Shown here piece by piece: positions 18,548 to 27,236 of a stretch of 64,000 bases of DNA. Source of the stretch: Calothrix sp. HK-06. Lineage in GTDB: Bacteria > Cyanobacteriota > Cyanobacteriia > Cyanobacteriales > Nostocaceae. Made by a program: the position numbers and the translations under genes. The notes under the pieces are model-generated. The model was not told the origin of the DNA and did not search any database. It was given only the letters and a program-made list of their open reading frames with translations. The DNA lies in contig NZ_MRCD01000047.1 of assembly GCF_001904745.1 (NCBI RefSeq), positions 1 through 64,000 of the forward strand. Direction: 5' to 3'. The stretch's first letter is position 1. The number at the start of each line of letters is the position of its first letter.

Positions 18548-19390
18548 ATGTATTTAGCAATTACAGCAGTAGATAACTTAGTTAGTTTACTTCAGCTACC
18601 ATTTATGCAACGCGCAATAGTAGGCGCCGTTTTAATGGGAATAGTTGGAGGGTTATTAGGTTGTTTCGTAACTTTACGTTCTTTATCGTTTTTTAGTCAT
18701 GCAGTAGGACATGCGGCATTAGTAGGTGTAGCATTAGGTGTCCTTTTACAAATTAATCCAACTTGGATGTTACTACCTTTTACTTTGGTATTTGGGGTAG
18801 TTGTTCTTTATTTCATAGATAAAACAGACATTGCCAGCGATAGCATTCTTAGTATAGTGCTTAGTGGCGCCTTAGCAATCGGATTAATACTCACTAGTTT
18901 CATACAAGGATATCGCGGTAATTTAATGAGCGTATTATTCGGGGATATCCTCGCTCTTGATAACACTGACTTGATACTAACGCTTATAATACTAGTGGGA
19001 GGCGCCGTTTTTTTATTATCCACCCTGAGTCAGCAAATATTATTAACCTTAAACCCAGCGGTTGCCCAAGTTCAAGGAATACCCGTCCAACTATATCGTT
19101 ATACATTTGTAGTATTATTATCACTAGCAGTCGCTATAGCCATAAAAGCCGTAGGTGTTTTACTAGTAAATGCCTTTCTAGTTATTCCCGCTTCCACCGC
19201 AAAAGTAATGACCCATCACTTTAGCCGTTTCTTAATTATGTCTGTAATTATCGGCTCAACAACCAGTATAGTTGGTATTCTTGCCTCAGCATTATTCAAA
19301 CTAGCCTCCGGGCCAAGTATCGTTCTCGTCCAGTTTGTCGTATTTATCCTTATATTTGGCGCCTTTAAGCTAAAAATCAAGCCCACCTAA
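18548..19390 (+). CDS. zinc/manganese-type ABC transporter permease (ABC-3 family)
   Basis: 280 aa from ATG 18548 (a TTG at 18542 is the only alternative nearby). Eight or nine hydrophobic segments, and the family's opening block QRAIVGAVLMGIVGGLLGCFVTLRSLSFFSHAVGHAALVGVALG (ZnuB/MntB/TroC-type, with conserved F-x-x-H-A-V-G-H-A). The C-terminal third has KAVGVLLVNAFLVIPASTAK, another family hallmark. It would be the membrane channel for Zn2+ or Mn2+ import. Unusually, neither the ATPase nor the solute-binding protein gene is adjacent: upstream is the small helical protein and downstream tRNA-Phe, so its partners must be elsewhere. Confidence 0.9.
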   Translation: MYLAITAVDNLVSLLQLPFMQRAIVGAVLMGIVGGLLGCFVTLRSLSFFSHAVGHAALVGVALGVLLQINPTWMLLPFTLVFGVVVLYFIDKTDIASDSILSIVLSGALAIGLILTSFIQGYRGNLMSVLFGDILALDNTDLILTLIILVGGAVFLLSTLSQQILLTLNPAVAQVQGIPVQLYRYTFVVLLSLAVAIAIKAVGVLLVNAFLVIPASTAKVMTHHFSRFLIMSVIIGSTTSIVGILASALFKLASGPSIVLVQFVVFILIFGAFKLKIKPT

Positions 19391-19431
19391 ATACTTTTTC
19401 AAATATTTCTCAAAATATTTTCAAAACCCTA

Positions 19432-19460
19432 TTGCATTATCTAAATATCTTTGCTACATT
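19432..19460 (+). promoter_or_regulatory. possible promoter of tRNA-Phe
   Basis: TTGCAT at 19432-19437 and TACATT at 19455-19460 are spaced by 17 bases and lie about 31 bases before the mature tRNA 5' end. Both boxes are imperfect; inference from position. Confidence 0.4.
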
Positions 19461-19491
19461 TATTAATCGTTGCCCCAATAAAAAGCAACAA

Positions 19492-19565
<74 letters not shown>

Positions 19566-19635
19566 TCATTACAGACAAGCATTTGGTGTAATCAGTGCTG
19601 TAAACAGCAAATAATGCTGACTACGCACTGACTAA

Positions 19636-19676
19636 ATAAGCAGAGCGAGGCACCTCAACTAATCAGCTTTGCTTAT
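19636..19676 (+). promoter_or_regulatory. hairpin overlapping the first start codon of element copy 1
   Basis: ATAAGCAGAGC (19636-19646) pairs with GCTTTGCTTAT (19666-19676) with one mismatch. The right arm covers most of ATG 19675, so folding would hide that start from ribosomes reading through from tRNA-Phe. Same at 39,963-40,003. Confidence 0.35.
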
Positions 19677-20043
19677 GCAATACAATGAAGGAGCAAGTTT
19701 AATTTGCCCAAAAGAAAACATGAGTCGCCGGCGTCCACTATGGGGATATTACAGAGTTTGGATTCATATCCGCAAAGTGCGAGGATGTGACATAGAACTA
19801 TACATCAAGAAGTCTTTTATAGGTTCCCCTTATTACGCTCAAGCATTTGATGCCGAATTGGTAAAACGCTTTCGTTGCATGGCATCTGATTTTTTCAAAG
19901 AACATCCTGATTTTAATTCTTGCTCTATCAAGGGTGATATTCAGTATCAGCCGTCTACAGATTGTCACATTCAAGTAGGTATGTGGGGCTTTAATGCAAG
20001 CAATAAAGATTGGAGGGATTATTGTAAGCTATATAGCGTTTAA
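19675..20043 (+). CDS. hypothetical element protein (copy 1)
   Basis: 122 aa from ATG 19675; ATG 19720 (MSRRRPLWGYYRVW) is a credible alternative. Mixed alpha/beta with a basic, aromatic N-terminal half (RRRPLWGYYRVWIHIRKVRGCDIELYIKKSF) and four or five Cys. No family recognised. It is the first gene inside the left att site and is separated by 14 bases from the next one. Position next to att and away from the structural run suggests an accessory or host-interaction role (inference). Confidence 0.6.
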   Translation: MQYNEGASLICPKENMSRRRPLWGYYRVWIHIRKVRGCDIELYIKKSFIGSPYYAQAFDAELVKRFRCMASDFFKEHPDFNSCSIKGDIQYQPSTDCHIQVGMWGFNASNKDWRDYCKLYSV

Positions 20044-20057
20044 ACCTTCATAGCGTT

Positions 20058-20315
20058 ATGTCATACCGAACCTGGAAACCTGAAGACATCCCTAAATTCA
20101 ACAGTGATAGAGTAGTTTACCGTATCAGTACAGATGAAAATTATACTTACACGCAAGCTGCTGTACTGTGTTTGTTTATTGATGAAGTAGAAATATGGCG
20201 AAGCGCTCCTTATCACGTAGATTACGATAAAGAAAATGCAAACGCCCCCTACCCAATTGAAGAATGGAATAAATGGATACGGGCGGTAGGTTTAAATCCT
20301 GAAGATTACAGATAA
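20058..20315 (+). CDS. hypothetical element protein, 85 aa (copy 1)
   Basis: 85 aa, acidic and aromatic: SYRTWKPEDIPKFNSDRVVYRIS, then a strand-like AAVLCLFIDEVEIW and a C-terminal EEWNKWIRAVGLNPEDY. Follows the 122-aa gene closely and probably shares its transcript. No family recognised. Confidence 0.6.
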   Translation: MSYRTWKPEDIPKFNSDRVVYRISTDENYTYTQAAVLCLFIDEVEIWRSAPYHVDYDKENANAPYPIEEWNKWIRAVGLNPEDYR

Positions 20316-20409
20316 CTATTGCTTGGTAAATCGATAAACCAGTAATGCGCTTACTATTGTGGGCACTCTGTAATACCAGTACAATTGATGCCACTGTCAA
20401 ATTAAAAAT

Positions 20410-20772
20410 ATGGGCTTATATAATCCACCACAGGCGCCGACAATTAATATCCCCGCAAGCTACACTCCAACGATTGAGGGAGTACAAACAAACTCGGTAA
20501 GCGTAACAACATCTTATTCTGTACTTGTAACGGCTAGAGCTAACCGCACAGGACTAACCATCTGGAATCAAGGTACTAACCGGGTAATAGTTACTTACGG
20601 TGACGCGACTACTACGGAAAATCAAAATGATTCAGGCGCCTTTTACCTCGACGGTGGGGGCATTTTTATTGATGACTATCCCGCCTATCAGGGCATATAT
20701 TCAGCAAAAACAACGACAGGCACTAGTTTACTTTCTGTTAAAGAGCTTACAGATAGTAACTTTCCTAGCTAA
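20410..20772 (+). CDS. small beta-rich putative structural protein (copy 1)
   Basis: 120 aa. Proline/threonine-rich N-terminus (NPPQAPTINIPASYTPTIEG), then a beta-domain: VLVTARANRTGLTIWNQGTNRVIVTYG ... GAFYLDGGGIFIDDYPAYQGIYSAKTTT..LLSVKE. The pattern ANR-x-x-L-x-I-x-N-x-x-x-x-x-V plus a Gly-rich turn and Y-x-G-x-I/L-x-A recurs in the C-terminal part of the next gene and in the 106-aa protein at 28,035. Such compact domains are common in phage surface or decoration proteins. Structural role inferred. Confidence 0.65.
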   Translation: MGLYNPPQAPTINIPASYTPTIEGVQTNSVSVTTSYSVLVTARANRTGLTIWNQGTNRVIVTYGDATTTENQNDSGAFYLDGGGIFIDDYPAYQGIYSAKTTTGTSLLSVKELTDSNFPS

Positions 20773-20801
20773 TATTACAAATAATTCTATCTATTACACT
20801 C

Positions 20802-21704
20802 GTGCCAATTGAATCAATTAATATCGCCAAAAAAATTGCGCGTCGTATTACTGAGAGTGACGGGGATAGTATTGTTGTTCTTTTTGACAATATTCTTCCT
20901 ACTCTTGATATCCCCAGTAGTAGCGTTATTAGTGTTAATGGCTTTCTTAAAAATCTTAAGGGCTATTCTAAAATTACCAGTACTCAAGCGGCGCCCTTGC
21001 CAGATATTAGTATTGAAGACAGCGAACCCGAAAGAAGAGTTAAAGCCCTTGATGTTGAATGGAACTCCCAAAGAAAACATCTAGAACTACTTGTTAGTGC
21101 TGATGGGTCTAGTTGGGTAGAGGTTGGAGCAATTAGTTTGATTAAACAGCAAGGTTATCCTTACAGGATGCATAGCTTGCTTGACTTCTTTACCGATGGG
21201 TTAGCTGATGAATTTGGGTCTAATGGTAAAGTAGCTTGTCGTATTGTTGACGTTGGATACGGATTATTAAGCGGCAATGATGTTTTTACCGTGCATGGTA
21301 GTTTCTTACAAGAAATTGTTTATAAAACAGAAACTCAACCGATAAATATAAGTCTAACTTGTAACGGTAGTACTAATAATGGCGGTGGTAATAGCAATGG
21401 AGATGACGAGGAAATGAGTTTAACACCTATCACTACTTTTAGTTCAGCAGGACAAGTTACATACTTAAGTACAGACTTTAATCCTAGCTTGCAAATAGAA
21501 GCTAACGCTAATCGTAAATACTTATGCATTCAGAATCAGAGCAATTACGAAATAGCGGTTAGCAATTCCAGCAACGATTTTGAAATATTTCTTAGTAAAA
21601 ATGAAAAGTTTGAATGCTCTAAAGGAGGCTTCTATTACACTGGGCAACTAACTATATCTGCTTTAGATGTTAATAGCACTCAAGTAAGATGGTTTGAGGG
21701 ATAA
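20802..21704 (+). CDS. two-domain putative structural protein, 300 aa (copy 1)
   Basis: Starts with GTG at 20802. The N-terminal domain (1-190) is mixed alpha/beta (SIVVLFDNILPTLDIPSS; WNSQRKHLELLVSADGSSWVEVG; HSLLDFFTDGLADEFGSNGK). A low-complexity linker of Asn/Gly (STNNGGGNSNGDDEE) follows. The C-terminal 95 residues hold the same beta-domain as the 120-aa neighbour: QIEANANRKYLCIQNQSNYEIAVSN...GGFYYTGQLTISALDVN. The Asn/Gly linker joining a core to a surface domain is typical of virion proteins. Stop and next ATG abut (TAAATG). Confidence 0.65.
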   Translation: MPIESINIAKKIARRITESDGDSIVVLFDNILPTLDIPSSSVISVNGFLKNLKGYSKITSTQAAPLPDISIEDSEPERRVKALDVEWNSQRKHLELLVSADGSSWVEVGAISLIKQQGYPYRMHSLLDFFTDGLADEFGSNGKVACRIVDVGYGLLSGNDVFTVHGSFLQEIVYKTETQPINISLTCNGSTNNGGGNSNGDDEEMSLTPITTFSSAGQVTYLSTDFNPSLQIEANANRKYLCIQNQSNYEIAVSNSSNDFEIFLSKNEKFECSKGGFYYTGQLTISALDVNSTQVRWFEG

Positions 21705-21875
21705 ATGCAACAACCTATTAAACCTTTTGAATACGAGAATCTAGAGCATGATTTTAAAGTGCCATACCGTAATTACGGAAAGCTAGATTATGAAGTATTT
21801 AAAGAGAAATACAAAAAACTAACTAACGCTCCTAAACAACTTTTACAAGTGAGGTATACCATAGAACAATGGTAA
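21705..21875 (+). CDS. small element protein, 56 aa (copy 1)
   Basis: ATG follows the stop of the 300-aa gene immediately, and its TAA overlaps the next start by 7 bases (CAATGGTAA). Sequence MQQPIKPFEYENLEHDFKVP...YEVFKEKYKKLTNAPKQLL is hydrophilic with a helical, basic C-terminal part. Tight packing between two genes argues that it is real. Family unknown. Confidence 0.6.
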   Translation: MQQPIKPFEYENLEHDFKVPYRNYGKLDYEVFKEKYKKLTNAPKQLLQVRYTIEQW

Positions 21876-23866
21876 GAAGAGTATTTAAAAAGTTAAAAAG
21901 AGCGAAGGAAGAATGGGATAGAGCCGAACCTCCACAACCAGGACTTGAACCGATTATCGGCAATATTTACGGTTCACCACCCGCCGACCCTAGGAACTGT
22001 GATGTATATCCTGACTCTCCTTTTTGCGGTAATCCTTTAACGAATAAGCCTATATCTTTTGAATTTACCTTAGTACGTGATGAATGTAATATTGGAGTTC
22101 AATTAGATGCAGCAATCGGATTTATTAAAATGCCACCTGTACAAATTGTGTACAGGAATCCAGAATGTATTATTCCGATTCCCGAACCTTTGCCACCACT
22201 TGAAAATCAAGAATCGCTTCCTTTTATTCCAAATTCTGATGCTGACTTATGGGCGGTAATCGAAAATATAGAAGAGGGTGAACAAGGTAGAATCTATGAT
22301 TTTATAAGTAAGCCTCAAGCTTGGTATGAACGCAGAAGAGAATTAAATATTAAAAGTTTTATAATCAATGCTGATTTTACTTCTTACTTTGAATTAGAAG
22401 TAACTATTACAGAAGAATTCAACGGGACACACTTTGTTAGCCGTAATTTAACAGAAGATAATATTGGAGAATTTCTTGTATATGAAACCTACAACGAGCA
22501 AACATTGACCGCAGAACGAGAAACACTTAGCTTAGAAGTCCTTGAAATGGGCGAAAGCTTTACGGACTATAAAACTATTTATAGAGAAATAAGGTTTTTA
22601 GAAGTATCATCACGTGGAGGGTTAACTGTTCTTGACAATTATTCAAGAGTAATTACTTATGCAGGGAATAAAGATGAATTGAGGAATTATTTACCAGGTA
22701 TCTTTTGGGCTAAAAACGTTAACTCAGTTCTGCGTTCTGATATTTATTATGGGTCTAGGGATGCTGACGACTTCCCGCTTGAAATACCAGGTTTTGAACC
22801 TGGAGAAATACCATTGCAGTCAGGGTCAACGGATATTTATGGTAATTTTTATTCAGGGGTTGGAAGAAATTTAAGAGTTTATTACTTCAAAAGAAACGTA
22901 GTAGTAAAACCTCTTGACGCTCCTAATATTCCTAATTTTCCTTTATCACCACCACCACCACCTATGTCATGTTGTCCTAATGTTCGTGAGAATGACGAGT
23001 TATTACGCTTAATAGCGAGAAGAATAGGAGTAAATGACTATCCCGTGAGTGTTCCAAAAATACTCACTGACAGAAACCAGGGTATAGATACGATTGAAAA
23101 CCTAACTCGATTAATTTCCTGGCTTGGTAAAAATTTGGATGCTTTATGCGGGATGTTCCCAATCAAAATTAAAATAAAAGACGCGGATATTGACCAGGAA
23201 GGCGACCAAGCAAAAGAAATTAATATTCCCAATATTGCGGAAGGCATAGCCGAATTATTGGGGCTATCGTTAATTTTAAGAGCTGAATCTGATGCGAATT
23301 TAAACGCCACAATCAGGACACTAACCGAAGCAGGCGCCGCAAAACAAGCGGCTATTATTGCAACTGATTATGGGAAAGCAAATGCTGAGTTTTTAGCTTA
23401 TAAAGGAACACAAGTTGACCGAGAAATACCTTTTACTTTTAAACCTGGTGAACCTCGACTTGATAAAATGCTAGTTAACGCTACGGTTAACGTCAAAGGT
23501 TGGGATAATGACGATAAAGAAGACATCAAAGATTTATTTACACCTTTGCTAGAACTTGCTGCTCAATACCGGGCAGCTAATTACCGTAATTTAGGGACAA
23601 GTGACATTAAAGAATCTTTAATAAAAACCCTTACTAAAAAGGGATTCGAGGCTTTTTTAGATACGAAAATCAACGAGGATAAAGCAAGCCGAACAACCGA
23701 CCCGGATGAAATAGAGAAGCTTAAAAAATCAGATTTTGACCAATTTACAGAAGAAGCTGAACGCGGATTTATTGACAAGACTGGCATTACAGACAGCTTG
23801 AAACCTTACGGGCGCCCTCTTGAGCAACGCCCTCAAATCCGTCAAATTGGGAAAACTTCAGACTAA
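21869..23866 (+). CDS. large putative structural protein, 665 aa (copy 1)
   Basis: 665 aa, the largest plus-strand protein of the element. A basic amphipathic N-terminus (RRVFKKLKRAKEEWDRAEPP) leads to a Cys/Pro-rich part (residues 30-120), a beta-rich central part (about 130-340), a proline hinge (FPLSPPPPPMSCCPN, near residue 370) and an alpha-helical C-terminal part ending in a charged tail. No family recognised. The hinge plus globular domains resemble adsorption or vertex proteins more than enzymes; no nuclease or ATPase motif is visible. Overlaps the preceding 56-aa gene. Confidence 0.65.
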   Translation: MVRRVFKKLKRAKEEWDRAEPPQPGLEPIIGNIYGSPPADPRNCDVYPDSPFCGNPLTNKPISFEFTLVRDECNIGVQLDAAIGFIKMPPVQIVYRNPECIIPIPEPLPPLENQESLPFIPNSDADLWAVIENIEEGEQGRIYDFISKPQAWYERRRELNIKSFIINADFTSYFELEVTITEEFNGTHFVSRNLTEDNIGEFLVYETYNEQTLTAERETLSLEVLEMGESFTDYKTIYREIRFLEVSSRGGLTVLDNYSRVITYAGNKDELRNYLPGIFWAKNVNSVLRSDIYYGSRDADDFPLEIPGFEPGEIPLQSGSTDIYGNFYSGVGRNLRVYYFKRNVVVKPLDAPNIPNFPLSPPPPPMSCCPNVRENDELLRLIARRIGVNDYPVSVPKILTDRNQGIDTIENLTRLISWLGKNLDALCGMFPIKIKIKDADIDQEGDQAKEINIPNIAEGIAELLGLSLILRAESDANLNATIRTLTEAGAAKQAAIIATDYGKANAEFLAYKGTQVDREIPFTFKPGEPRLDKMLVNATVNVKGWDNDDKEDIKDLFTPLLELAAQYRAANYRNLGTSDIKESLIKTLTKKGFEAFLDTKINEDKASRTTDPDEIEKLKKSDFDQFTEEAERGFIDKTGITDSLKPYGRPLEQRPQIRQIGKTSD

Positions 23867-23873
23867 TTAAAAT

Positions 23874-24116
23874 TTATATTTGCCAAATTTTAACTTCCGA
23901 GCCATATATCTCTTGTAAGAGAAAAAGCCGCTCGGATTTTATTTGTTTGCGAATTTGCTTCTGACTCATCCTCAATTCCTCGGATAGACGCTCGATTAAT
24001 TCCTGTTTGGGCCGATATTTGTAATATATGGTCGTTCCTGCACGTTTTGTTTTAATCCGCTTTTGAATCAGCCGTTTGCTTCTAGAGTGAAGCAAAGGAA
24101 AGCACATAAGCTCCAT
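23874..24116 (-). CDS. small basic protein, possible nucleic-acid binder (copy 1)
   Basis: 80 aa on the opposite strand, convergent with the 665-aa gene (7 bases apart). Very basic: RSKRLIQKRIKTKRAGTTIYYKYRPK, followed by a helical QELIERLSEELRMSQKQIRKQIKSER. It could be a DNA- or RNA-binding regulator of the divergent gene at 24,341, whose leader lies between them. Family not recognised. Confidence 0.5.
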   Translation of the reverse strand: MELMCFPLLHSRSKRLIQKRIKTKRAGTTIYYKYRPKQELIERLSEELRMSQKQIRKQIKSERLFLLQEIYGSEVKIWQI

Positions 24117-24340
24117 GCGTTTAACTTGTTTTGTGATTTTTACGTGATTTTACATTTTATGTTAAGTGGCTACTGGTCGTCCGTCGGACAACATGGACAC
24201 CCATAGGGAGGTAGTTATCTTTTAGACATTGGTTTAGTAGCATCTACATCCTTGCACGCAACATAATACACCCCTTGCATAAGCAATAACTCTGTATTAA
24301 GGTGTATTTGTTTCTAAGTAAATGTTTTAAAAGGTAGCGA
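24117..24340. promoter_or_regulatory. long leader/divergent control region with inverted repeat (copy 1)
   Basis: 224 bases between divergent genes. AATACACC (24265-24272) and GGTGTATT (24301-24308) are perfect inverted octamers 28 bases apart just before the 225-aa gene, and a small GTCC-GTC-GGAC palindrome lies at 24179-24189. This is the only large non-coding gap in the structural run, so it probably carries the main late promoter or an operator. Boxes cannot be assigned with confidence. Confidence 0.45.
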
Positions 24341-25018
24341 ATGGCATCTTATACAAGAGGCAGAAAGAGAGACAAACAAACGTATGTAGCCGTTACCAAC
24401 TTCATGTTATATGGCTTCAACACAAAAGATTTAGCTGCAATTGCGGGTGTATCGTCTGCTGACCTAACTAATTTGGGACATGTTATTGCAGGTACTACCA
24501 TACCAACAGGGAAAGTTATTGTTCTTGGTGCTAGGTCGCCTAAACCTCCAAGGGTTACTAAAAAAATTGCAAACGCGGGTGTAGGGGCCCAGCAATCTAT
24601 TAGTACTTTTTGTGCATTTGATAAATTAACCCAAGCATTAGCGGCTGGTTGGAAACTTTCAACACAACGACGAGGCGTATCGTTGCGTCCGGAGACTAGT
24701 GCAAAAAATAGTTTGACAGCAATTGCGGAATTGTCCGATGGGAGCTTGTATTGCTTCCCTATGAACAAAGCGGATTTTTCTACTTATGGTGCAAGTTTGG
24801 GGCTAAAAAGTCCTACTACTATAACCACAGCTACAGAACGAGGAAAGCTAGTATCTGGTTCATCTATTCCTCGTCCTGGCAATGCCTCGCTGGAAGTAAG
24901 CGGCGGCACTTTTAGTAGCTTTTACTCAACCGATGCAAAAGATACAGCATCGACTGCGGGATTTGCAATTTTAACTGATGAAGTTGTAATTACTACCGGA
25001 CCTGCACCTACAACCTAA
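24341..25018 (+). CDS. candidate major structural protein, 225 aa (copy 1)
   Basis: 225 aa with a basic start (SYTRGRKRDKQTYVAVTNFMLYGFN) and a Thr/Ser/Ala/Gly-rich, low-charge body (TTIPTGKVIVLGARSPKPPRVTKKIANAG; GGTFSSFYSTDAKDTASTAG), a composition typical of abundant coat proteins. It has its own leader, a good ribosome site (AAAAGGTAG) and heads the 24.3-27.6 kb gene run by overlapping stop-start codons (TAATG). No family recognised; assignment as a coat protein is inference from position and composition. Confidence 0.6.
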   Translation: MASYTRGRKRDKQTYVAVTNFMLYGFNTKDLAAIAGVSSADLTNLGHVIAGTTIPTGKVIVLGARSPKPPRVTKKIANAGVGAQQSISTFCAFDKLTQALAAGWKLSTQRRGVSLRPETSAKNSLTAIAELSDGSLYCFPMNKADFSTYGASLGLKSPTTITTATERGKLVSGSSIPRPGNASLEVSGGTFSSFYSTDAKDTASTAGFAILTDEVVITTGPAPTT

Positions 25019-25266
25019 TGATTGAGACACAATCAGGCATTATTCTTCCAGGGCATCCGTTTTTTGAAGATTATTTATATGCTGCATTTCCTCCAGACTG
25101 GCGCAATTTTGCATACCATAATCCTGACTTTGCGTTTATAGTCCGCCCTGGTGGACATGGACTACTAGAAGCGGTAACACATGCAGAAGCAGAAAATTAT
25201 ATTGAGGACGGAGAATTTGACGCGCGCTGCGAGGAAATGGAATACGACGATTTAATTTATGCCTAG
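25018..25266 (+). CDS. hypothetical acidic element protein, 82 aa (copy 1)
   Basis: Start ATG shares its A with the preceding TAA; its end overlaps the next gene by 8 bases. Acidic C-terminus (EAENYIEDGEFDARCEEMEYDDLIY) and an aromatic centre (YAAFPPDWRNFAYHNPDFAF). Translational coupling on both sides marks it as part of the structural operon. Family unknown. Confidence 0.6.
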   Translation: MIETQSGIILPGHPFFEDYLYAAFPPDWRNFAYHNPDFAFIVRPGGHGLLEAVTHAEAENYIEDGEFDARCEEMEYDDLIYA

Positions 25267-25651
25267 TATTACTGATGACATTGGTGTTTGGTTTAATTTG
25301 GGTGCAATTAACGTTACCCAAAATTGGATTAAATTTCCCAACACAGCAACAGGAGCTAATGCCACAATTCGGTTATCTTTTAATTCTCCGAGTTGGAATA
25401 AATTAAATAGTTATATCCTTATTCGACCACGTTACAAAACTTCTAATTCTGACCAAGTTGGACAAGCACAACGAGTTTACCCTGTTCAAAACTTAAAAAT
25501 TGTTCTCCAAGTTCCAATTCCTGAAGACTTTCAAGAACGCTCTATATACTTCCGTGACTTTGAAGTGAAAAAAGTGCTAAGGTATCGACGACGTATCGGT
25601 TATACACCCGATGCAGAGTTAAATGTTACGCTTGAGGAATTATGGGGCTAG
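25259..25651 (+). CDS. small beta-strand-rich putative structural protein, 130 aa (copy 1)
   Basis: Predicted by eye to be nearly all beta: GVWFNLGAINVTQNWIKF, ATIRLSFNS, SYILIRPRYK, LKIVLQVPIP, SIYFRDFEVKKVLRYRR, AELNVTLEELW. Size and strand content would fit a single jelly-roll or similar barrel, but no family was recognised. Overlaps both neighbours, so it is translated with them. Confidence 0.6.
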   Translation: MPSITDDIGVWFNLGAINVTQNWIKFPNTATGANATIRLSFNSPSWNKLNSYILIRPRYKTSNSDQVGQAQRVYPVQNLKIVLQVPIPEDFQERSIYFRDFEVKKVLRYRRRIGYTPDAELNVTLEELWG

Positions 25652-27222
25652 CTGACATTGCTGTACAAGCATTAGAGTCTGAGAAAATTAGAAAAACGAT
25701 TGGAGACGCGGGGATTAGAGTGTTTAATTCTTCATTTGAAGACCCCGACAAAGACGACCAGGGCGGTGTACTTGGCTGGCTATGGAATGGAGGAAAAAGA
25801 ATTGTTGGTTGGCTTCTTCAAGAAGCTGGGAAAATATTATCTTTTTCTTTAAGTGCTTTGTGGGGTTGGATAACTTCAACCGTGCAATTTATTTGGAATT
25901 TTGACTGGAATGTTACGGATAAAACACTCGACCAACAAATAAAAAGCAAATTTGATAATCTAGGGTCACTACTTGGAGGAACACTAGGTAACTTAGTCGG
26001 TTATCTTGGATGCGGTGTAGTTCCTGGCGCCGTTGTTTTTAGTTTCAATGAACCATTAGGAGCTTACATCCTGGGACAAGTATCTGAAGAATTAAAAGAT
26101 GAATTTTTGGCTAATTTATCCTCGTTAGTTAGATTTACATTTATTAGTGCTACACAGTATCTAATAATGTGGAGTTTTAAAAACGTTCGTAAATTTATAA
26201 AGTCAAATGTTTCTTTTTTTCAGGACTTATTTGGAGAAGGCGCCGGCAATGCAATTAAAGCTTGGGGAAGCGAAGGCAGTAAACCCTGGAGCTTTGCAAT
26301 AGCAACTAACAAAGCCGTTGAATCAATACCCAACACGTTTGTTAAAAACTTTGTAGAAGAGTTTTTAGAAGAAGCTTGGGACGGTTGTGTAGAAGCTGGT
26401 TATGTTGTAGCGAACTCTGTTGATAGTTTTTTGGCGGCTGAAAAACTTAAAAAGCAGGAAGTTCCAGCAGTTGGTAAGATGACTTACGTTGAAGTGAAGC
26501 CCGACCGTAGTCTAGACCATCAACGTATCGTGTTAGCTGGTCCACAAAAGTTGCTGGAAACTCAAATTGTTTCTACACTGACTAATTACCAGCAGATGCA
26601 GGATAAAGATATCGGAACTTTTGTCGGTAATCCTACTGATGATTATTTGCGTGTCCGTCCTCAAAGCTTACGTATTGTTATCAAATTTTTCAGTGAGAGT
26701 TCCCCACCGTGGCAAGCGAGGACTAACAGCCGGCTCGTTACTGCAACCTATGCCATCCCGGAAATAGAACCATCAAAGATTGATTGGGAACGATTGAAAC
26801 AAGCTTGTGGGGGCGTTAATGGTTATTTGTGGGGACGGTACAGAGCAACAATCATCTTAGACAATGGGCGCCAAATCCAATGTTGGGGGGCTTCAGGTGG
26901 AGAAGCGGAAGATAGAGCAAAAGCTTTTCTGCAATTTACAAAAGGTAAACCCATAAGAGCCAAGGCGACTATTACGGAAGATAGGACAGAAGACAATACA
27001 GGTTCTTTTGTAAAGCAACCTATTAGGGTTTATCCAGCTTACTTTACGATTTTGAACCAGTACCAAGTACCAGGCGCCAACGGTTCAGGCATTCCAATCA
27101 ATGGTAAACGCTATATACGTAAGCGTGACCGTATCGACCTATGGACATCTACGAAACCAGATGATTTTAATGAGATAGTTTTAGAGATGCTCAAAAAGCC
27201 TGGTGCAGAAACAACAACTTAA
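25642..27222 (+). CDS. putative membrane-associated structural protein, 526 aa (copy 1)
   Basis: The N-terminal 190 residues are rich in Trp, Gly and hydrophobic helices (LGWLWNGGKRIVGWLLQEAG; LSFSLSALWGWITSTVQFIW; LGGTLGNLVGYLGCGVVPGA; LVRFTFISATQYLIMW), like membrane-inserting or membrane-penetrating proteins. A helical linker (about 215-270) and a beta-rich soluble C-terminal half follow (RIVIKFFSESSPPW; RYRATIILDNGRQIQCWG; IRVYPAYFTILNQYQV). No enzyme motif. It could anchor a capsid to a membrane or act during genome delivery (inference). Overlaps the 130-aa gene by 10 bases. Confidence 0.6.
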   Translation: MGLADIAVQALESEKIRKTIGDAGIRVFNSSFEDPDKDDQGGVLGWLWNGGKRIVGWLLQEAGKILSFSLSALWGWITSTVQFIWNFDWNVTDKTLDQQIKSKFDNLGSLLGGTLGNLVGYLGCGVVPGAVVFSFNEPLGAYILGQVSEELKDEFLANLSSLVRFTFISATQYLIMWSFKNVRKFIKSNVSFFQDLFGEGAGNAIKAWGSEGSKPWSFAIATNKAVESIPNTFVKNFVEEFLEEAWDGCVEAGYVVANSVDSFLAAEKLKKQEVPAVGKMTYVEVKPDRSLDHQRIVLAGPQKLLETQIVSTLTNYQQMQDKDIGTFVGNPTDDYLRVRPQSLRIVIKFFSESSPPWQARTNSRLVTATYAIPEIEPSKIDWERLKQACGGVNGYLWGRYRATIILDNGRQIQCWGASGGEAEDRAKAFLQFTKGKPIRAKATITEDRTEDNTGSFVKQPIRVYPAYFTILNQYQVPGANGSGIPINGKRYIRKRDRIDLWTSTKPDDFNEIVLEMLKKPGAETTT

Positions 27223-27236
27223 ATTAAGGAGCTTAT

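Noticed and set aside
20809-21084. Hydrophobic plus-strand frame inside the 300-aa gene
   Set aside because: Alternative frame of a well-supported coding region, with an artificial Leu/Phe-rich composition from AT-rich codons.
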